A stretch of 64,000 bases of DNA from Erinaceus europaeus (GCF_950295315.1 NC_080171.1:113342093-113406092), one strand, 5' to 3'. Positions 43,718 to 54,130 are shown, counted from the first letter of the stretch. Numbers and translations are program-made. Notes: generated by a model not told the origin, from the sequence alone.

Positions 43718-45393
43718 GACGATTCGACTTCCGGAGGCGGAGCTACGAGCAGCAGATTGCTTTCTCTCCTCTCCTCTCCTCTCCCGGATCAACTAGGAAT
43801 ACCAAAGGAGACCACCCGGACCGAAACAAGACAGGACTAGAATGACCACAGGAACCCAGTAAATCACCCGTGAGTACAAACACGCGTGGCTGGTGACAGA
43901 GAGGAGAGAGGGGCCTAAGGAGAGATTAAGTGACTGCTAACAGTTCAACAGTTTATCAGTGGAAACACCACCTCCAGTCTGCTCCACCAACAAGGGGACA
44001 GCTGAAGGGAGGAAAGGACTCCCCAGAGACTCACCAAGTACAACTCTGAGTCTCCATTGCTACTACCCTCAGAATCTGGAGCAGCAACAGGGAGGGACAC
44101 CAGGGCACAGAGATCTAACCGGGAAACTCAGGAGAAGACCTATACCTCGGTGGCATAGCTGAAGGGCTGTGAAAGTCTCTTTGCATAACCACTGGATTAT
44201 CTCTGCCACACCCTGCTTTATCTCTTGGTCAGGAGTCATTGATTAAGCCAAGAAGCCTATTGATAGTTTAAAAGCCCTCAGGCTACCATAGCCTACAGGG
44301 GAAAAAAAAAAAAGGCTTTTACACCACTGAACTCCAACTCAGGGATTGAAAAAACTGTTAACTTATATAAAATGGTTAAAACAACAAGAAAAAATAATGG
44401 AGACTCGAACCAGAACAAGAGTCCAGCTAAAAGTCCTCCAGAGGGCGAAGCACAAAACAACGAGTTCAACATCCAAACATTAGCTAAGGAAATAATAACA
44501 GGAGTGAGTAAAGAATTTGAAAAAATTGTAATCAGAACTGCAGGAACAACAAATGAGAATATGGAAGAAAATTCTAATAATCTCATGGTTATTAGAGAGC
44601 TGAAAGCTGAAATTGCTGAGCTAAGAAGGCAACTAGCTGAACAAGCTAAAACAGTATCAGAGCAGGGCAACAAAATAGATGAACTCCAGAAAGCAGTAGA
44701 GGGCAGAGAGAATAGAATCAATGAGGCTGAAGACAGAATTAGCAAGATTGAGGATGAATTAGAGACAACTAAAAAAGAAGTAAGAGATCTCAAAAAGAGA
44801 TTAAGAGATGCTGAAAACAACAACAGAGTCCTATGGGATGACTTCAAAAGAAACAATATACACATTATTGGCTTACCAGAGGAAGAAAGAGAAGGGGAGG
44901 AAGAAAGCGTTCTCCAGGCCATAATAGCTGAAAATTTCTCTAGTCTAGACAACACCAAAGACATAAAGATTCAAGAAACCCAGAGGGTCCCAAACAGAAT
45001 TAACCCAGACCTAAAGACACCAAGACATGTCATACTTAGATTGGAAAGGAATAAGGATAAAGAAAGGATCCTCAAGGCTGCAAGAGAAAAACAAAGAGTC
45101 ACCTACAAAGGAAAACCCATAAGATTAGCAGCAGACTTCTCCATACAAACACTACAGGCCAGAAGAGAATGGCAAGATATCTGTCGAGTGCTCAATGAGA
45201 AAGGCTTTCAGCCAAGAATACTATATCCTGCTAGATTGTCATTCAGACTAGATGGAAGCATCAAAACCTTCTCAGACAAGCAACAGTTGAAGGAAGCAAC
45301 CATCACCAAGCCTGCCTTGAAAGAAGTTCTGAAAGGTTTCCTATAAACAACCAGACCACCACAAATAGAACATATATCAAAACACTCTAAAAC
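43718..45393 (+). mobile_element. Half-L1: L1 5' UTR plus intact ORF1, no ORF2
   Basis: A 1,676-bp insertion bounded by a perfect 15-bp duplication, tcaacagtaagtaca, at 43703-43717 and 45394-45408. It holds about 650 bases of 5' UTR (starting gacgattcgacttccggagg), ORF1, and only 47 bases after the ORF1 stop, ending actctaaaac. Endonuclease and reverse transcriptase are wholly absent, as in HAL1 (half-L1) elements. The almost missing A-tail suggests premature 3' processing or internal priming of an L1 RNA. It must have been mobilised by another L1. Confidence 0.85.
44372..45346 (+). CDS. L1 ORF1 protein (RNA-binding chaperone), intact
   Basis: 324 codons without a stop or frameshift; mammalian L1 ORF1p is usually about 340. 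Order: basic, disordered N-terminus (MVKTTRKNN); heptad-rich coiled coil at about residues 70-150, expected to trimerise; RRM-like domain from about 160 (NNIHIIGLPEEE, then PRHVILRLERNKDKERILKA); C-terminal domain from about 250 (QARREWQDICRVL, FQPRILYPARLSF, IKTFSDKQQLKEA). The family coats L1 RNA in cytoplasmic particles and acts as a nucleic-acid chaperone. The start ATG follows cttatataaa and is the first in frame. Expression would depend on the 5' UTR promoter lying directly upstream. No ORF2 follows. Confidence 0.95.
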   Translation: MVKTTRKNNGDSNQNKSPAKSPPEGEAQNNEFNIQTLAKEIITGVSKEFEKIVIRTAGTTNENMEENSNNLMVIRELKAEIAELRRQLAEQAKTVSEQGNKIDELQKAVEGRENRINEAEDRISKIEDELETTKKEVRDLKKRLRDAENNNRVLWDDFKRNNIHIIGLPEEEREGEEESVLQAIIAENFSSLDNTKDIKIQETQRVPNRINPDLKTPRHVILRLERNKDKERILKAAREKQRVTYKGKPIRLAADFSIQTLQARREWQDICRVLNEKGFQPRILYPARLSFRLDGSIKTFSDKQQLKEATITKPALKEVLKGFL

Positions 45394-46604
45394 TCAACAG
45401 TAAGTACAATAGTTTGTACATGTATAATATTCCCCAGTTTCCCATATAACAATACAACCTCCACTAGGTCCTCTGAATTCTTCTTGGACCTGTACTCTCC
45501 CCACCCACCCACCCCAGAGTCTTTTACTTTGGTGCGATACGCCAATTCCAGTTCAGGTTCTACTTATGTTTTCTTTCTGATCTTGTTTTTCAACTTCGAC
45601 CTGAGAGTGAGATCATCCCATATTCATCCTTCTGTTTCTGACTTATTTCACTTAACATGAATTTTTCAAGGTCCTTCCAAGATCAGCTGAAAACGGTGAA
45701 GTCACCATTTTTTACAGCTGAGTAGTATTCCATTGTGTATATATACCACAACTTGCTCAGCCACTCATCTGTTGTTGGACACCTGGGTTGCTTCCAGGTT
45801 TTGGCTTAAAAGGATTTTTTATAATCAACAGCCACTCCTCTGAGCAGTATGTAAAAATTCAGTTGTTTTACAGACTCATTAATACTTGGAGTATATGTGT
45901 TTTTGTTGGTACTTTTAGCCATTCTACTAGATGGCAGACCATCATGCTTTTAAATTGGTTTTTCTTGAGCTTAGACATTTTTCATATACTAATTTGAACT
46001 GTACCTTTTTGTAATATGTCTTTTCAAACCATTAACCCATTTTCCTATTGATTTTCTATATTTTTTCTTAACTGTTTGCAGATTTTCTCTGTATATTCCG
46101 GATACGAGTATTTCACTGGAAATAACTATTTCCTGCTGTTCTGTGCTTGTCTCTCCACTCCTGTGATTATGTACTCTGGAGGCCAGAAGTCCATAATTTT
46201 AATATTATCAAATATACTAACCCAGTGTGACTTTTCTGATATCTTCTGTTAAACTTATGGCTCTCTAGCTGGCCTATGTTATCGCTTGTTCCTGAAAACC
46301 CTCTGAGGATACTGGTGATTGTTACAGTTTTCTTTCTCCTTTGAAGCCTCTATAGTCTTTGTTTCTTTCATTCTTGTCCACACAAATTAGCCTTTAGTTT
46401 CTTTATAACCAAACAATTGCTGTACCCAATGGGGCTGTGAGAGAATGCTTTTTGAATAGCCATAAAATACAAACATACTTTTATTGTCCCAGTATGATAA
46501 AATAGACTGGTTTATATGAGTGGGTCTTATGAGTGTTTTAACAGGACTGATCTGTATGTTTCCACAGTCTCTTGCATCAGGGGTTGCTAGGGACCAGTTC
46601 TTTC

Positions 46605-46768
46605 ATTTTTATTTTATTAGTGATTTAAAAATGACTGATAAAATTGTGGGATAAGAGGAGTACAATTCCACAAAGTTCCCCTCACCAGAGTTCCATGTCC
46701 CATCTCTTCCATTGGAAGCTTCCCTATTTTTTAACCCTCTGGGAGTATGGACCATAATTCTTCCTTGC
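46605..46768 (-). mobile_element. L1-derived composite, 3' part
   Basis: Antisense gataagaggagtacaattcc, cacaaagttcccctcaccag and ctctgggagtatggacc match the 3' part of the 25032 family. Confidence 0.7.
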
Positions 46769-46770
46769 AA

Positions 46771-46833
46771 TTGGGTTATTGTTGGGGCTCAGTGCCTACA
46801 CCACAAATCCACTGCTCCTGGAGGCCATTTTTC
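46771..46833 (-). mobile_element. Type I/II SINE 3' extension only
   Basis: Antisense ttattgttggggctcagtgc to ctcctggaggccattttt: a 60-base, heavily 5'-truncated SINE. Confidence 0.65.
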
Positions 46834-46839
46834 ATAAAC

Positions 46840-47075
46840 AGAAGTTGAGAAAGAAGAACAGAAAGGGAAACTTAAAGCAGAATCTGAGTTTGGAGTATGG
46901 CACCAAAGTAAAAATCTGTGGGAGGAGGGTGAGGGTAGATGTCCAGCTTACCAGGGCGGGATGGGGGAGGGGGGAACGGGACACAGACTTTTGGTGGTGG
47001 GAATGATGTTGATGTACACTCCTATTAACGTGTAGTCTCATAAATCACTATTTAATTAATATGAGAGGGGAAAAT
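46840..47075 (+). mobile_element. L1 3' UTR
   Basis: Sense gagtatggcaccaaagtaaa, gacacagacttttggtggtg and cataaatcactatttaatt. This is the older 3' UTR type. Confidence 0.65.
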
Positions 47076-47221
47076 TGATTGAATGTCTCAAACTTTTTGA
47101 TGCTCAGAGTATATGTTCCTTCAATATAAGCTCTTAAGACTTCAAATTGCCCTTTTCCATGAGTGTTTATGCAACAGGTTCTTAGATGAAAATCCTTTAG
47201 TGTCAGAAAAACCAGACAGGG

Positions 47222-47511
47222 GTCAGGCTGTAGCGCAGTGGGTTAAGCTTACATGGTGTGAAGTGTAAGAATCCCAGTTCGAGCCCCCGGCTTCACCTAC
47301 AGGGGAGTCGCTTCACACGCTGTGAAGCAGGTCTGCAGGTGTCTATCTTTCTCTCCCCCCTCTCTGTTTTCCCCTTCTCTCTCCATTTCTCTCTGTCCTA
47401 TTCAACAACAACTACAGCAATGGCAACAATAATAATAACCACAACAATGATAAAAACAAGGGTAACAAAAAAGGAAAATAAATAAATATTTTTAAAAATA
47501 AAAAAAAAAAA
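47222..47511 (+). mobile_element. Type I SINE
   Basis: Sense ggctgtagcgcagtgggtta, cccagttcgagcccccggct, CAA-rich stretch and a long A-tail. Confidence 0.9.
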
Positions 47512-47950
47512 ACAGGAAAAGGTCAGAAGGCAGTGAGGGATAGCATATGCACACAGGACCGAGTCTGTAATGCGCGCTCAGTGACAATTCTGTCTTCCTG
47601 AACTTTGTTCATATTACAACACATACTCTAATGACCCAAATATATTTGCCACCCTTTCTTGTTCTTTATTCCAGAGTTAGGACATCCGGGACATGTTTGC
47701 TCTCCTATGATTAGCCAGGTCCCAGAGATAGTAGATAACTAGCCCAAAAGTACACTTTTTAAATATGGACTCACCTACTTGGGAGCCACACTGCCATCTC
47801 CTTCTTTAGATTTCCCTTTTATCCTGTTCCCCCTGCCTTTATCACCTAAGGAAATAAACACAATGTAAATTTGACTAGATACAGACTCCTACAAAATTAT
47901 CAGCCTGAGAAGTATTCATTATAACATAAAGGATGTTATGGGCAGTATGG
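47512..47950. other. No gene or repeat recognised
   Basis: Unassigned sequence. Confidence 0.4.
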
Positions 47951-47959
47951 GAAATTTCT

Positions 47960-48120
47960 TTTTTAATTTTTTTTTTTTTTGTAGACAGAAATTGAGAGGA
48001 GATGGGAGCTGGGTGGTGGTGCACCTGGTTAAATGCACAGAAACTGAGAGAAGAGGGGGAATCTGAAGGGGAGTAAGAAAGACACCTACAGCCCTGCTTC
48101 AACACTTGGGAGAAATTCAC
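47960..48120 (-). mobile_element. Type II SINE, interrupted
   Basis: Antisense T-rich tail, agacagaaattgagaggag, then a 34-base sense intruder, then gaaactgagagaagaggggg to ccctgcttcaacacttggg. The head is lost. Confidence 0.7.
48003..48036 (+). mobile_element. Type II SINE head fragment, tailless, in an antisense SINE
   Basis: Sense gctgggtggtggtgcacctg and then ttaaatgc; 34 bases only. It lies between acagaaattgagaggaga (47985-48002) and acagaaactgagagaaga (48037-48054), 16 of 18 identical. No body or A-tail. Confidence 0.65.
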
Positions 48121-49036
48121 TTATGAAGGCAAACTATGTATGTATGCCCTCATATGTAGACTTCCAAACCAATATTAAAACTGGAAAAAACATTCATTCC
48201 TGAGCATGCCAGACTTTTTCCCTAAGTTGGCTTTCAGTTTCCTTATTTCATATAAAAGTTTCAATTCCTTTAGTAGTTTTATAAATGTTATTCTTATTAT
48301 AGCCAGATGGGAGTTCTAGGTCTCTCTGGTAAACATCTGAGACTACAGAGGTGATTTTAATATTATGTCTGGCTAATCTCAGGTGGATTTCATAACTCTG
48401 CTGTTTTTTTTTCTTGAATATATAAAGTAATGAAGTAGGATAGACCTTGTTATATGTTGCAATGTCAAAATTTTAAAACTTTCCTCTAAAAGTTAATGAA
48501 TATTTTTAATAGTCAAAGTCTTTAGAAATTAAAAATTCAGTATCAGAAAACTGCTATATTTTACTGTCGACATTAATCCCCCACAATAAGAAGAAAAATG
48601 AAGGGGAAAAAAGGTTTTTTTTCTCTTTCTATAAACTGGTCACCTGATACACAGCGTGTCAGCAAGCCAAGATGCAAGAAAAGTCTCCACAAAGCTTGTC
48701 TGGCTTTCAAAGAAAATGCCACATCTGTCACGATTTCAAGTAATTGGCAAGACCAGGATGGAGTTCTAGTTATGTGGAGACAAAAGTTTCTAAACTCAGT
48801 TCTTAACATCTAGGTTGTCTCTGCAATACCCATGTAAAAAATCCTGGAATATTTGCTTCCTAGGAGATGTCAGAAAGGCCGAACCACCAGGCTAAGAAGC
48901 AGACCTGCAGCCTAGATAAAGAGATCTGAAGGGGTCTCCGTTTCCCTCCCCAGCTCGCCCAGAGGGTGGGCTCATAGCAGGACTAGCTGTTTCTCATTTC
49001 CTCTGATACTTTATTAAGTCATAGCTAGTTTTGGGT
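48121..49036. other. No gene or repeat recognised
   Basis: About 900 bases, AT-rich. At 48573-48813 both strands are open for about 71-78 codons; no domain or splice site supports an exon. Confidence 0.4.
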
Positions 49037-49320
49037 AAAAAATTAAATTTTTTATTACCACCAGAGATGATTATTGATGGGGTTTGGGGTCTGAACAGTG
49101 ACTCTACCACTCCTTGTGGCCTTTCCCCTCCGTTCATTTTTAAAAATAATTTTTATTATCTTTATTTATTTATTGGGTAGAGACAGCCAGAAATTGAGAG
49201 GGAAGGGGATGATAGAGAGACAGAGAGACACCTGCAGCCCTGCTTTCACCACATTCAAAGCTCTCTCCCTGCAGGTGGGGAGAGGAGGCTTGAACCTGGG
49301 TCCTTGTGCACTGTGTGCCC
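49037..49320 (-). mobile_element. Type II SINE with separated 3' extension
   Basis: Antisense extension (attaccaccagagatgatta) followed by a second tail and body (attattggg... then gagacagccagaaattgaga) and a head with gaggcttgaacctgggtcct. These may be two overlapping copies. Confidence 0.7.
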
Positions 49321-49329
49321 CCCTCCCCT

Positions 49330-49816
49330 CTTGCTTTTTTATTTGATAGGACAGAGAGAAACTGAGAGGGGAAAAGAAGATGGAAGGGCAGGTGGTGGCA
49401 CACCCTGTTATGTGCACATGTTATTAAGCACAAGGACCTGTGCAAGGATCCGGTTCAAGCCCCACCCCTACCTGCAGGGAGGACGCTTTACAAGCAGCAA
49501 AGCAGGTCTGCAGGTGTCTTTCTCTCTCCCACTCTATCTTCCCTTTCCCTCTCAATTTCTCTCTGTCAAATCCAATAAAATGAAAAAGTTGTCCACCAAA
49601 GGCAGCAGATTCATAGTGCTGGCACCGAGCCCCAGTGATAGCACTGGAAGCAAAAAGAAAGAAGTAAAGAAAAGAAAAAAGAGGGAGAAAGACAGAGAAA
49701 CACCTGCAGCCCTGCTCTATCACTTGTAAAGCTTCCTGTCTGCAGATGGTGATCTTGGAGCCTGGGCTATTGCAAGGACCATGAGCATTCCACCAGGTAT
49801 GCCACCAACCAGGCCC
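49330..49816 (-). mobile_element. Type II SINE split by another SINE
   Basis: Antisense tail side ataggacagagagaaactga at 49340-49383 and the rest, gagaaacacctgcagccctg to ccaccaggtatgccaccaac, at 49680-49816. The sense SINE lies between. Confidence 0.7.
49384..49662 (+). mobile_element. Type I/II SINE nested in an antisense SINE
   Basis: Sense gggcaggtggtggcacaccc, gatccggttcaagccccacc, gcaggtctgcaggtgtcttt and the extension end gagccccagtgatagcactg. Flanked by AAAGAA-rich words. Confidence 0.8.
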
Positions 49817-50440
49817 TAGAAATTACAGAGCAAGAAGGCAGACTTAATTAGTATCATCACTGATTTCAGCTCTCCCTACCCCACCCCCCCCCCAAAAAAA
49901 AGAGGAAACTGTAGAGGTTTCCTGCTAAGGTTCTTTCTCAAATGCCATGTTGACCTCCTAAAGGCTCCATGAAGATTTCTGTTGATTAAGCAGACAGACT
50001 TTCCTTTTTCTCTGCATCAAGGGCATGACTTCTTAGCACCTCAGCACCTCTTGAGGAACTGATCACAATATACTCCTGTTCTTATATTTCTCAACTCCCT
50101 AAACACCACTAAAAATAATTACTCAAGACTTTGTGTGCCTTTTGGCAAAGTCTGTAGTATCTATTCTTGTCAGATTAAATAGTGTATGCTGAGTTCTTTC
50201 TTATTACTATTGCTTTATGGTGTACAGCAACACATGCAATAAGAGAACAGTGGTGTTGAGAAGCTTCAAATTGCACAGGTTTTGATTTAAATATTATCTT
50301 TTGTTGCAATGTTTCATTTCCAAGGAAATAAAAGAATGCTGATTATTTTATAATGAAAAGATGGTTTTCTCTCTCAAATTCTCATGAGGCAAGTAAGACT
50401 TTATGGTGACAAGCACTGCCACTAAATTAAAAGATAATTC
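49817..50440. other. No gene or repeat recognised
   Basis: Unassigned; a C10A8 junction near 49885. Confidence 0.4.
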
Positions 50441-50443
50441 TCG

Positions 50444-50520
50444 TTATGCATGTACAAACTATTGTATTTACTGTTGAATGTAAAACATTAATTCCCCAAT
50501 AAAGAAATAAATTTTAAAAA
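50444..50520 (+). mobile_element. L1 3' UTR terminus, subfamily A
   Basis: Sense ttatgcatgtacaaactatt to attccccaataaagaaat; the last 70 bases of an L1 only. Confidence 0.75.
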
Positions 50521-50564
50521 AAAGATGATTCTTCATACTTAGTTATAAAGACTTTGCATTCTTT

Positions 50565-50767
50565 TTTAAATTTTATTATTGGATAAAGACAGAGAGAAAT
50601 TGAGAGGAGAAGGAGGAGATAGAGAGGGAGAGAGACAGAGAATCACCTGCAGCCCTGTGTCACCTTTTGTGAAGCTTTCCCCCTGCAGGTGGGGACCAGA
50701 GACTTGAACCTGTGTCCTTGCAAACTGTACTGTGTACATTTAACCAGGTATGCCACCACCTGACCCA
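50565..50767 (-). mobile_element. Type II SINE
   Basis: Antisense copy flanked by ctttgcatt words (50555 and 50770). The head ends taaccaggtatgccaccac. Confidence 0.85.
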
Positions 50768-50784
50768 ACTTTGCATTTTTTTTG

Positions 50785-50866
50785 AATTATTTTTTTATTT
50801 GAATATTTTTTTCTTATCTGATAGAACAAAGAGAAGTTGAGAAGGGAGAGGATGTCAACAGACGAC
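50785..50866 (-). mobile_element. SINE tail and body fragment
   Basis: Antisense attatttttttatttgaata, ctgatagaacaaagagaagt; truncated where the L1 composite begins. Confidence 0.5.
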
Positions 50867-50869
50867 AGA

Positions 50870-51175
50870 TACATACATAAAACTGCAGAACCCTGCCCCT
50901 CTAGGGAAAGAGAGAGACTGGCTGGGAGTATGGATGGGCATGCCAACGCCCATGTTCAGCGGGGAAGCAATTACAGAAGCCAGACCTTCCACCTTCTGCA
51001 CCCCACAATGACCCTGGGTCCATACTCCTGGAGGGATTAAAAAAAAAAAAAAAGGAAAGCTACCAAGGGAGGGAATGGGATACGGAGTTCTGGTGGTGGG
51101 AATTGTGTGAAGTTGTACCCCTCTTATCCTATGGTCTTGTCAATGTTTCCATTTTATAAATAAAAATAAAAATAA
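50870..51175 (+). mobile_element. L1-derived composite, 5' truncated
   Basis: Sense ctagggaaagagagagactg, gcaattacagaagccagacc, ggagttctggtggtgggaat and an AAATAAAAATAA tail. A poly(A) interruption lies at 51039-51054. Confidence 0.8.
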
Positions 51176-51440
51176 GGGAGTCGGGCGGTAGCGCAGCAGA
51201 TTAAATGCACATGGCGCAAAGCACAAGGACTGGTGCAAGGATCCCAGTTTGAGCCCTTGGCTCCCCACCTGCAGGTGAAGCAAGTCTGCAGGTGTCTGTC
51301 TTTCTCTCCCCCTCTGTCTTCACCTCCTCTCTCCATTTCTTTCTGTCCTATCCAACAATGATGACATCAACAACAATAATAACTACAACAATAAAACAAT
51401 AAGAGCAACAAAAGGGAATAAATATTTTTAATAATAATAA
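51176..51440 (+). mobile_element. Type I SINE with a small deletion
   Basis: Sense near-consensus head (gggagtcgggcggtagcgca). About 20 bases (ggagtcgcttcacaggcgg) are missing between cacctgcagg and tgaagca, which removes half of the conserved stem. Confidence 0.9.
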
Positions 51441-52196
51441 TACTTTGTATTGATGAAAAAATTTTTGAAAATATCTAAAGAGACACCGGGCTGTGTAAAT
51501 GACCCACAAGGTCGCACTCCAGTCTGCACACAGGAGCAACTTGTGCTAAGACCCACTGCCTCTTTCGGGATTCTGCCACACACTACACCCCCCACCCCTA
51601 CCCCAGGCCTGCCTCCTTCTTCCCCTGGAGCTTCTGGGGGGGGGGGGGGCTGGGCAGATTGCCACACCTGGTTGCTTCGATGCTTGAGTCATAGTGCTAT
51701 TCCTTACACATCCCATTCTTTGGCCATCTCGGAGACCCACCCACCCCAAACTGGCCATCCCTGTCAGTTCCCCACCCCCTAGGTAAATGAAACTTGCTCT
51801 AGAAATTCCTGAGACCCCTCCAGCTGATACACATTCTCCTGCCTTCCTCTGTGCTCAGCCAGAAGGAAGGAGCTGAGGGTGGGTGTGAGAATGGGGAGCC
51901 TGCCATGGGCAGAGCAGACATTGGCTATAGAACTACAGCCCCAGCGATGGCCTAAAAGGGTATCATGGACGGGCTTTGTTGTAGCTGCCTGGTGGCCCCT
52001 ATCTCCCTTCCTGCCCCCACTCTGCTTTCCATTTGCCTTCTCCTTTGGGTGAGTCTTGAGCTTTGCCAAGAACTAGCGGGCCTCCCATAAGACAGTCAGA
52101 CAGGGCCATCCATGTGCCGTGGAACTGGCCCTCTCCTGGGATCTACTCCCTATGATTACTACAAATAGGGGCAGGAGGGTTCGGATTAGCTCAGAA
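51441..52196. other. No gene or repeat recognised
   Basis: Includes a G13 run near 51638. Frames of up to 110 codons on both strands lack domains. Confidence 0.4.
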
Positions 52197-52210
52197 AAGA
52201 ATGGTTCCTG

Positions 52211-52583
52211 GGCGTCGGGCGGTGGCGCAGCGGGTTAAGCGTACATGGCGCTAAGCGCAGGGACCGGCGTAAGACTCCCGGTTCGAGCCCCCGGCTCCCC
52301 ACCTGCAGGGGAGTCGCTTCACAGGCGGTGAAGCAGGTCTGCAGGTGTCTATCTTTCTCTCCCCCCCTCTCTCTGTCTTCCCCTCCTTTCTCCATTTCTC
52401 TCTGTCCTATCCAACAACAAAGCAACATCAACAATGGCAATAATAACCGCAACGAGGCTACAACAACAAGGGCAACAAAAGGGGGAAAAATGGCCTCCAG
52501 GAGCGGTGGATTCATGGTGCAGGCACCGAGCCCAACAATAACCCTGGAGGGAAAAAAAAAAGAAGAAGAAGAAAAAGAAGAAG
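52211..52583 (+). mobile_element. Type I SINE, full length, young
   Basis: Sense copy with complete head (ggcgtcgggcggtggcgcag), body, CAA-rich stretch with caacgaggctac, extension and a GAA-rich A-tail. Duplication aagaatg(g/t)ttcctg at 52197-52210 and 52584-52597. With 16638 it defines one subfamily. Confidence 0.9.
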
Positions 52584-52619
52584 AAGAATGTTTCCTGATG
52601 CCCTGGCTCCTGCAAGGGC

Positions 52620-53033
52620 TCTGAGGTGAGGTTTCCGGTTCCCGAGGCGTACCGGGCACCCCGCCAGTTGCCGCCAAGCTCCTGAGCTATGCCAGGTGCT
52701 GCTGGGGCTCACCCCGAGCAGCGACAACCAGGAACCAGGTCAGGGTTCCGTCCCTCCAGGAGCTTCTCTGACATACTGTCAATGCCTCTCACCCGCTACT
52801 GGTGGTGAGAGCATCACGACTGCACTTGTTTGGGTTGCATTGGATCGACCTTCTGGTGGTGCATCCCGTGAGTACCCATTCATTGGGGAAACTGACGATC
52901 CTTCCTAGCCCACTGAATCCACATGGATCCCAGTCACTTTCAAAGCCAGCAACAAGCAGCTCCTGCCAGCTTTCAACCTGCCGCTGTTGACTGGCTACGG
53001 AAGAAGGGCAAACGCTAGAAGAAGAAGAACAGT
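52620..53033 (+). mobile_element. Probable Vingi-derived non-autonomous element
   Basis: The last 50-60 bases (from about 52971: aacctgccgctgttgactgg, then cggaagaagggcaaacgc) match the 3' end of the LINE at 60963, including the stop codon and GAA tail. The preceding 350 bases (starting near aggtgaggtttccggttccc) are GC-rich and unlike the LINE's 3' half. Hedgehog Vingi is known to have internally deleted derivatives, which would give this shape: 5' UTR joined to the 3' tail. The 5' boundary and TSD are not resolved. Confidence 0.7.
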
Positions 53034-53194
53034 GTGCCTGAACACAGAAGGCCCGCCCGTCCCATTTGTCCATCCTGGGCCCGCTGTCATCCCCACGGAC
53101 AGTGTCTGAGGTGGCTTTGTCTCTTTTCTTCCCACTGTGAAGAGGGGTGTTCAGTGAAAACCTTGTTCCAAAAATTCATCCTATTATTTTTGGG

Positions 53195-53322
53195 TTTTTT
53201 TTTCCAGAGCACTGCACAGCTCTGGTTTATGGTGGTGTTGCGGGTTGAACCTGAGACCTATACTGCCTCAGGCACCAAAGGCTTTTTCCATAACCATTAT
53301 GCTTTTCTCCATGGCCCCCTTC
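53195..53322 (-). mobile_element. Type IV SINE
   Basis: Antisense ccagagcactgcacagctct, gttgaacctgagacctatac, ataaccattatgcttttctc. Confidence 0.75.
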
Positions 53323-53506
53323 CAGAACTTTTAACTTTGAAAATATACACTTGACTAAGTGCAAGAACTAAATTTCAGCTAGATTTGGCCTTTTCAAATA
53401 GTACAAAGATAATTTCTTTCCTTCTTTCCATAGTAACCAGGGTCATTCTGACTTAAGTCAGTGAATTCTGCATCTCCAAAGCAAATAAAACAAGAACACT
53501 GAGGGG

Positions 53507-53690
53507 GAAAGGATGGAGCATAGCTCACTCAGTAGAGCACATGCCTTCCTGTGCAGGAGTCCCTGAGTTCAAGCCTCGACACCATACGAATGGCTGTGGG
53601 CAGCTCTGTCGATGGCAGAATGGCATTGTGGTTTCTATCCTCTTTCTGTGTGCCTATCTGTCTTCTCTCTCTCTATCTACAGAATGAAGA
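53507..53690 (+). mobile_element. Type V tRNA-like SINE
   Basis: Sense gcatagctcactcagtagag (box A), ctgagttcaagcctcgacac (box B), a unique middle and a CT-rich end. It resembles the unit at 5320 in the head only. Confidence 0.6.
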
Positions 53691-53695
53691 ATTCA

Positions 53696-53872
53696 GGCTC
53701 AGGTGGTGGCTTACTCTGTAGAGAGCACATCACCATGTGCAAGGACCTGGGTTCAAGCCTTTAGCCCCCACCCACAGATGGGAAGCCTCACAAATACTGG
53801 AGCAGTGCTGCAGGTATCTCTCGTCTTCTCAAACTCTCTTTCTCCCTTCCTCTCCCTCTCTTTAAAAAAAGG
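53696..53872 (+). mobile_element. Type II SINE
   Basis: Sense ggctcaggtggtggcttact, gacctgggttcaagccttta, a CT-rich body and a short A-tail that abuts the next SINE. Confidence 0.75.
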
Positions 53873-54130
53873 GGGGGAGTCAGGCGGTAGCGCAGCAGGT
53901 TAAGCACATGGTGCGAAGCACAAGGACCGGCATCATGATCCCAGCTCAAGCCCCTGGCTCCCCACCTGCAGGGGAGTCGCTTCACAAGTGATGAAGCAGG
54001 TCTGCAGGTGTCTGTCTTTCTCTCCCTCCTCTGTCTTCCCCTCCTCTCTCCATTTCTCTCTGTCCCATCCAACAGTGACAACAACAATAACAACAACTAC
54101 AACAATAAAACAAGAGCAACAAAAAAGGAA

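Larger units (their letters stand above)
43645..45807 (-). mobile_element. Young L1 3' end (subfamily A), split by the half-L1
   Basis: Outer limits are set by aaaaggatttttt at 43632-43644 and 45808-45820, a 13-bp duplication. On the minus strand it reads from ORF2 terminus (cacaatggaatactactcag) through the 3' UTR to ccaataaaaa and a long poly(A). The half-L1 at 43718-45393 cuts it 60-70 bases from its 3' end. Confidence 0.85.
43190..46330 (-). mobile_element. Old L1 remnant, interrupted by a younger nest
   Basis: Before the nest, antisense ttttgtatcaatagataaga and ttggtgtgtgattcttttca resemble L1 ORF2. After the nest, tattccggatacgagtattt and tgtaatatgtcttttcaaac resemble the antisense end region of old mammalian L1. 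Coding capacity is gone. Limits are approximate. Confidence 0.5.

Noticed and set aside
44293..44964. 223-codon frame antisense to L1 ORF1
   Set aside because: Shadow frame: Ser/Leu-rich translation of the complement of a Lys/Glu-rich coiled coil.
48573..48813. Both-strand open segment, possible exon
   Set aside because: Openness on both strands is expected for AT-poor chance sequence; no acceptor, donor or domain was found.
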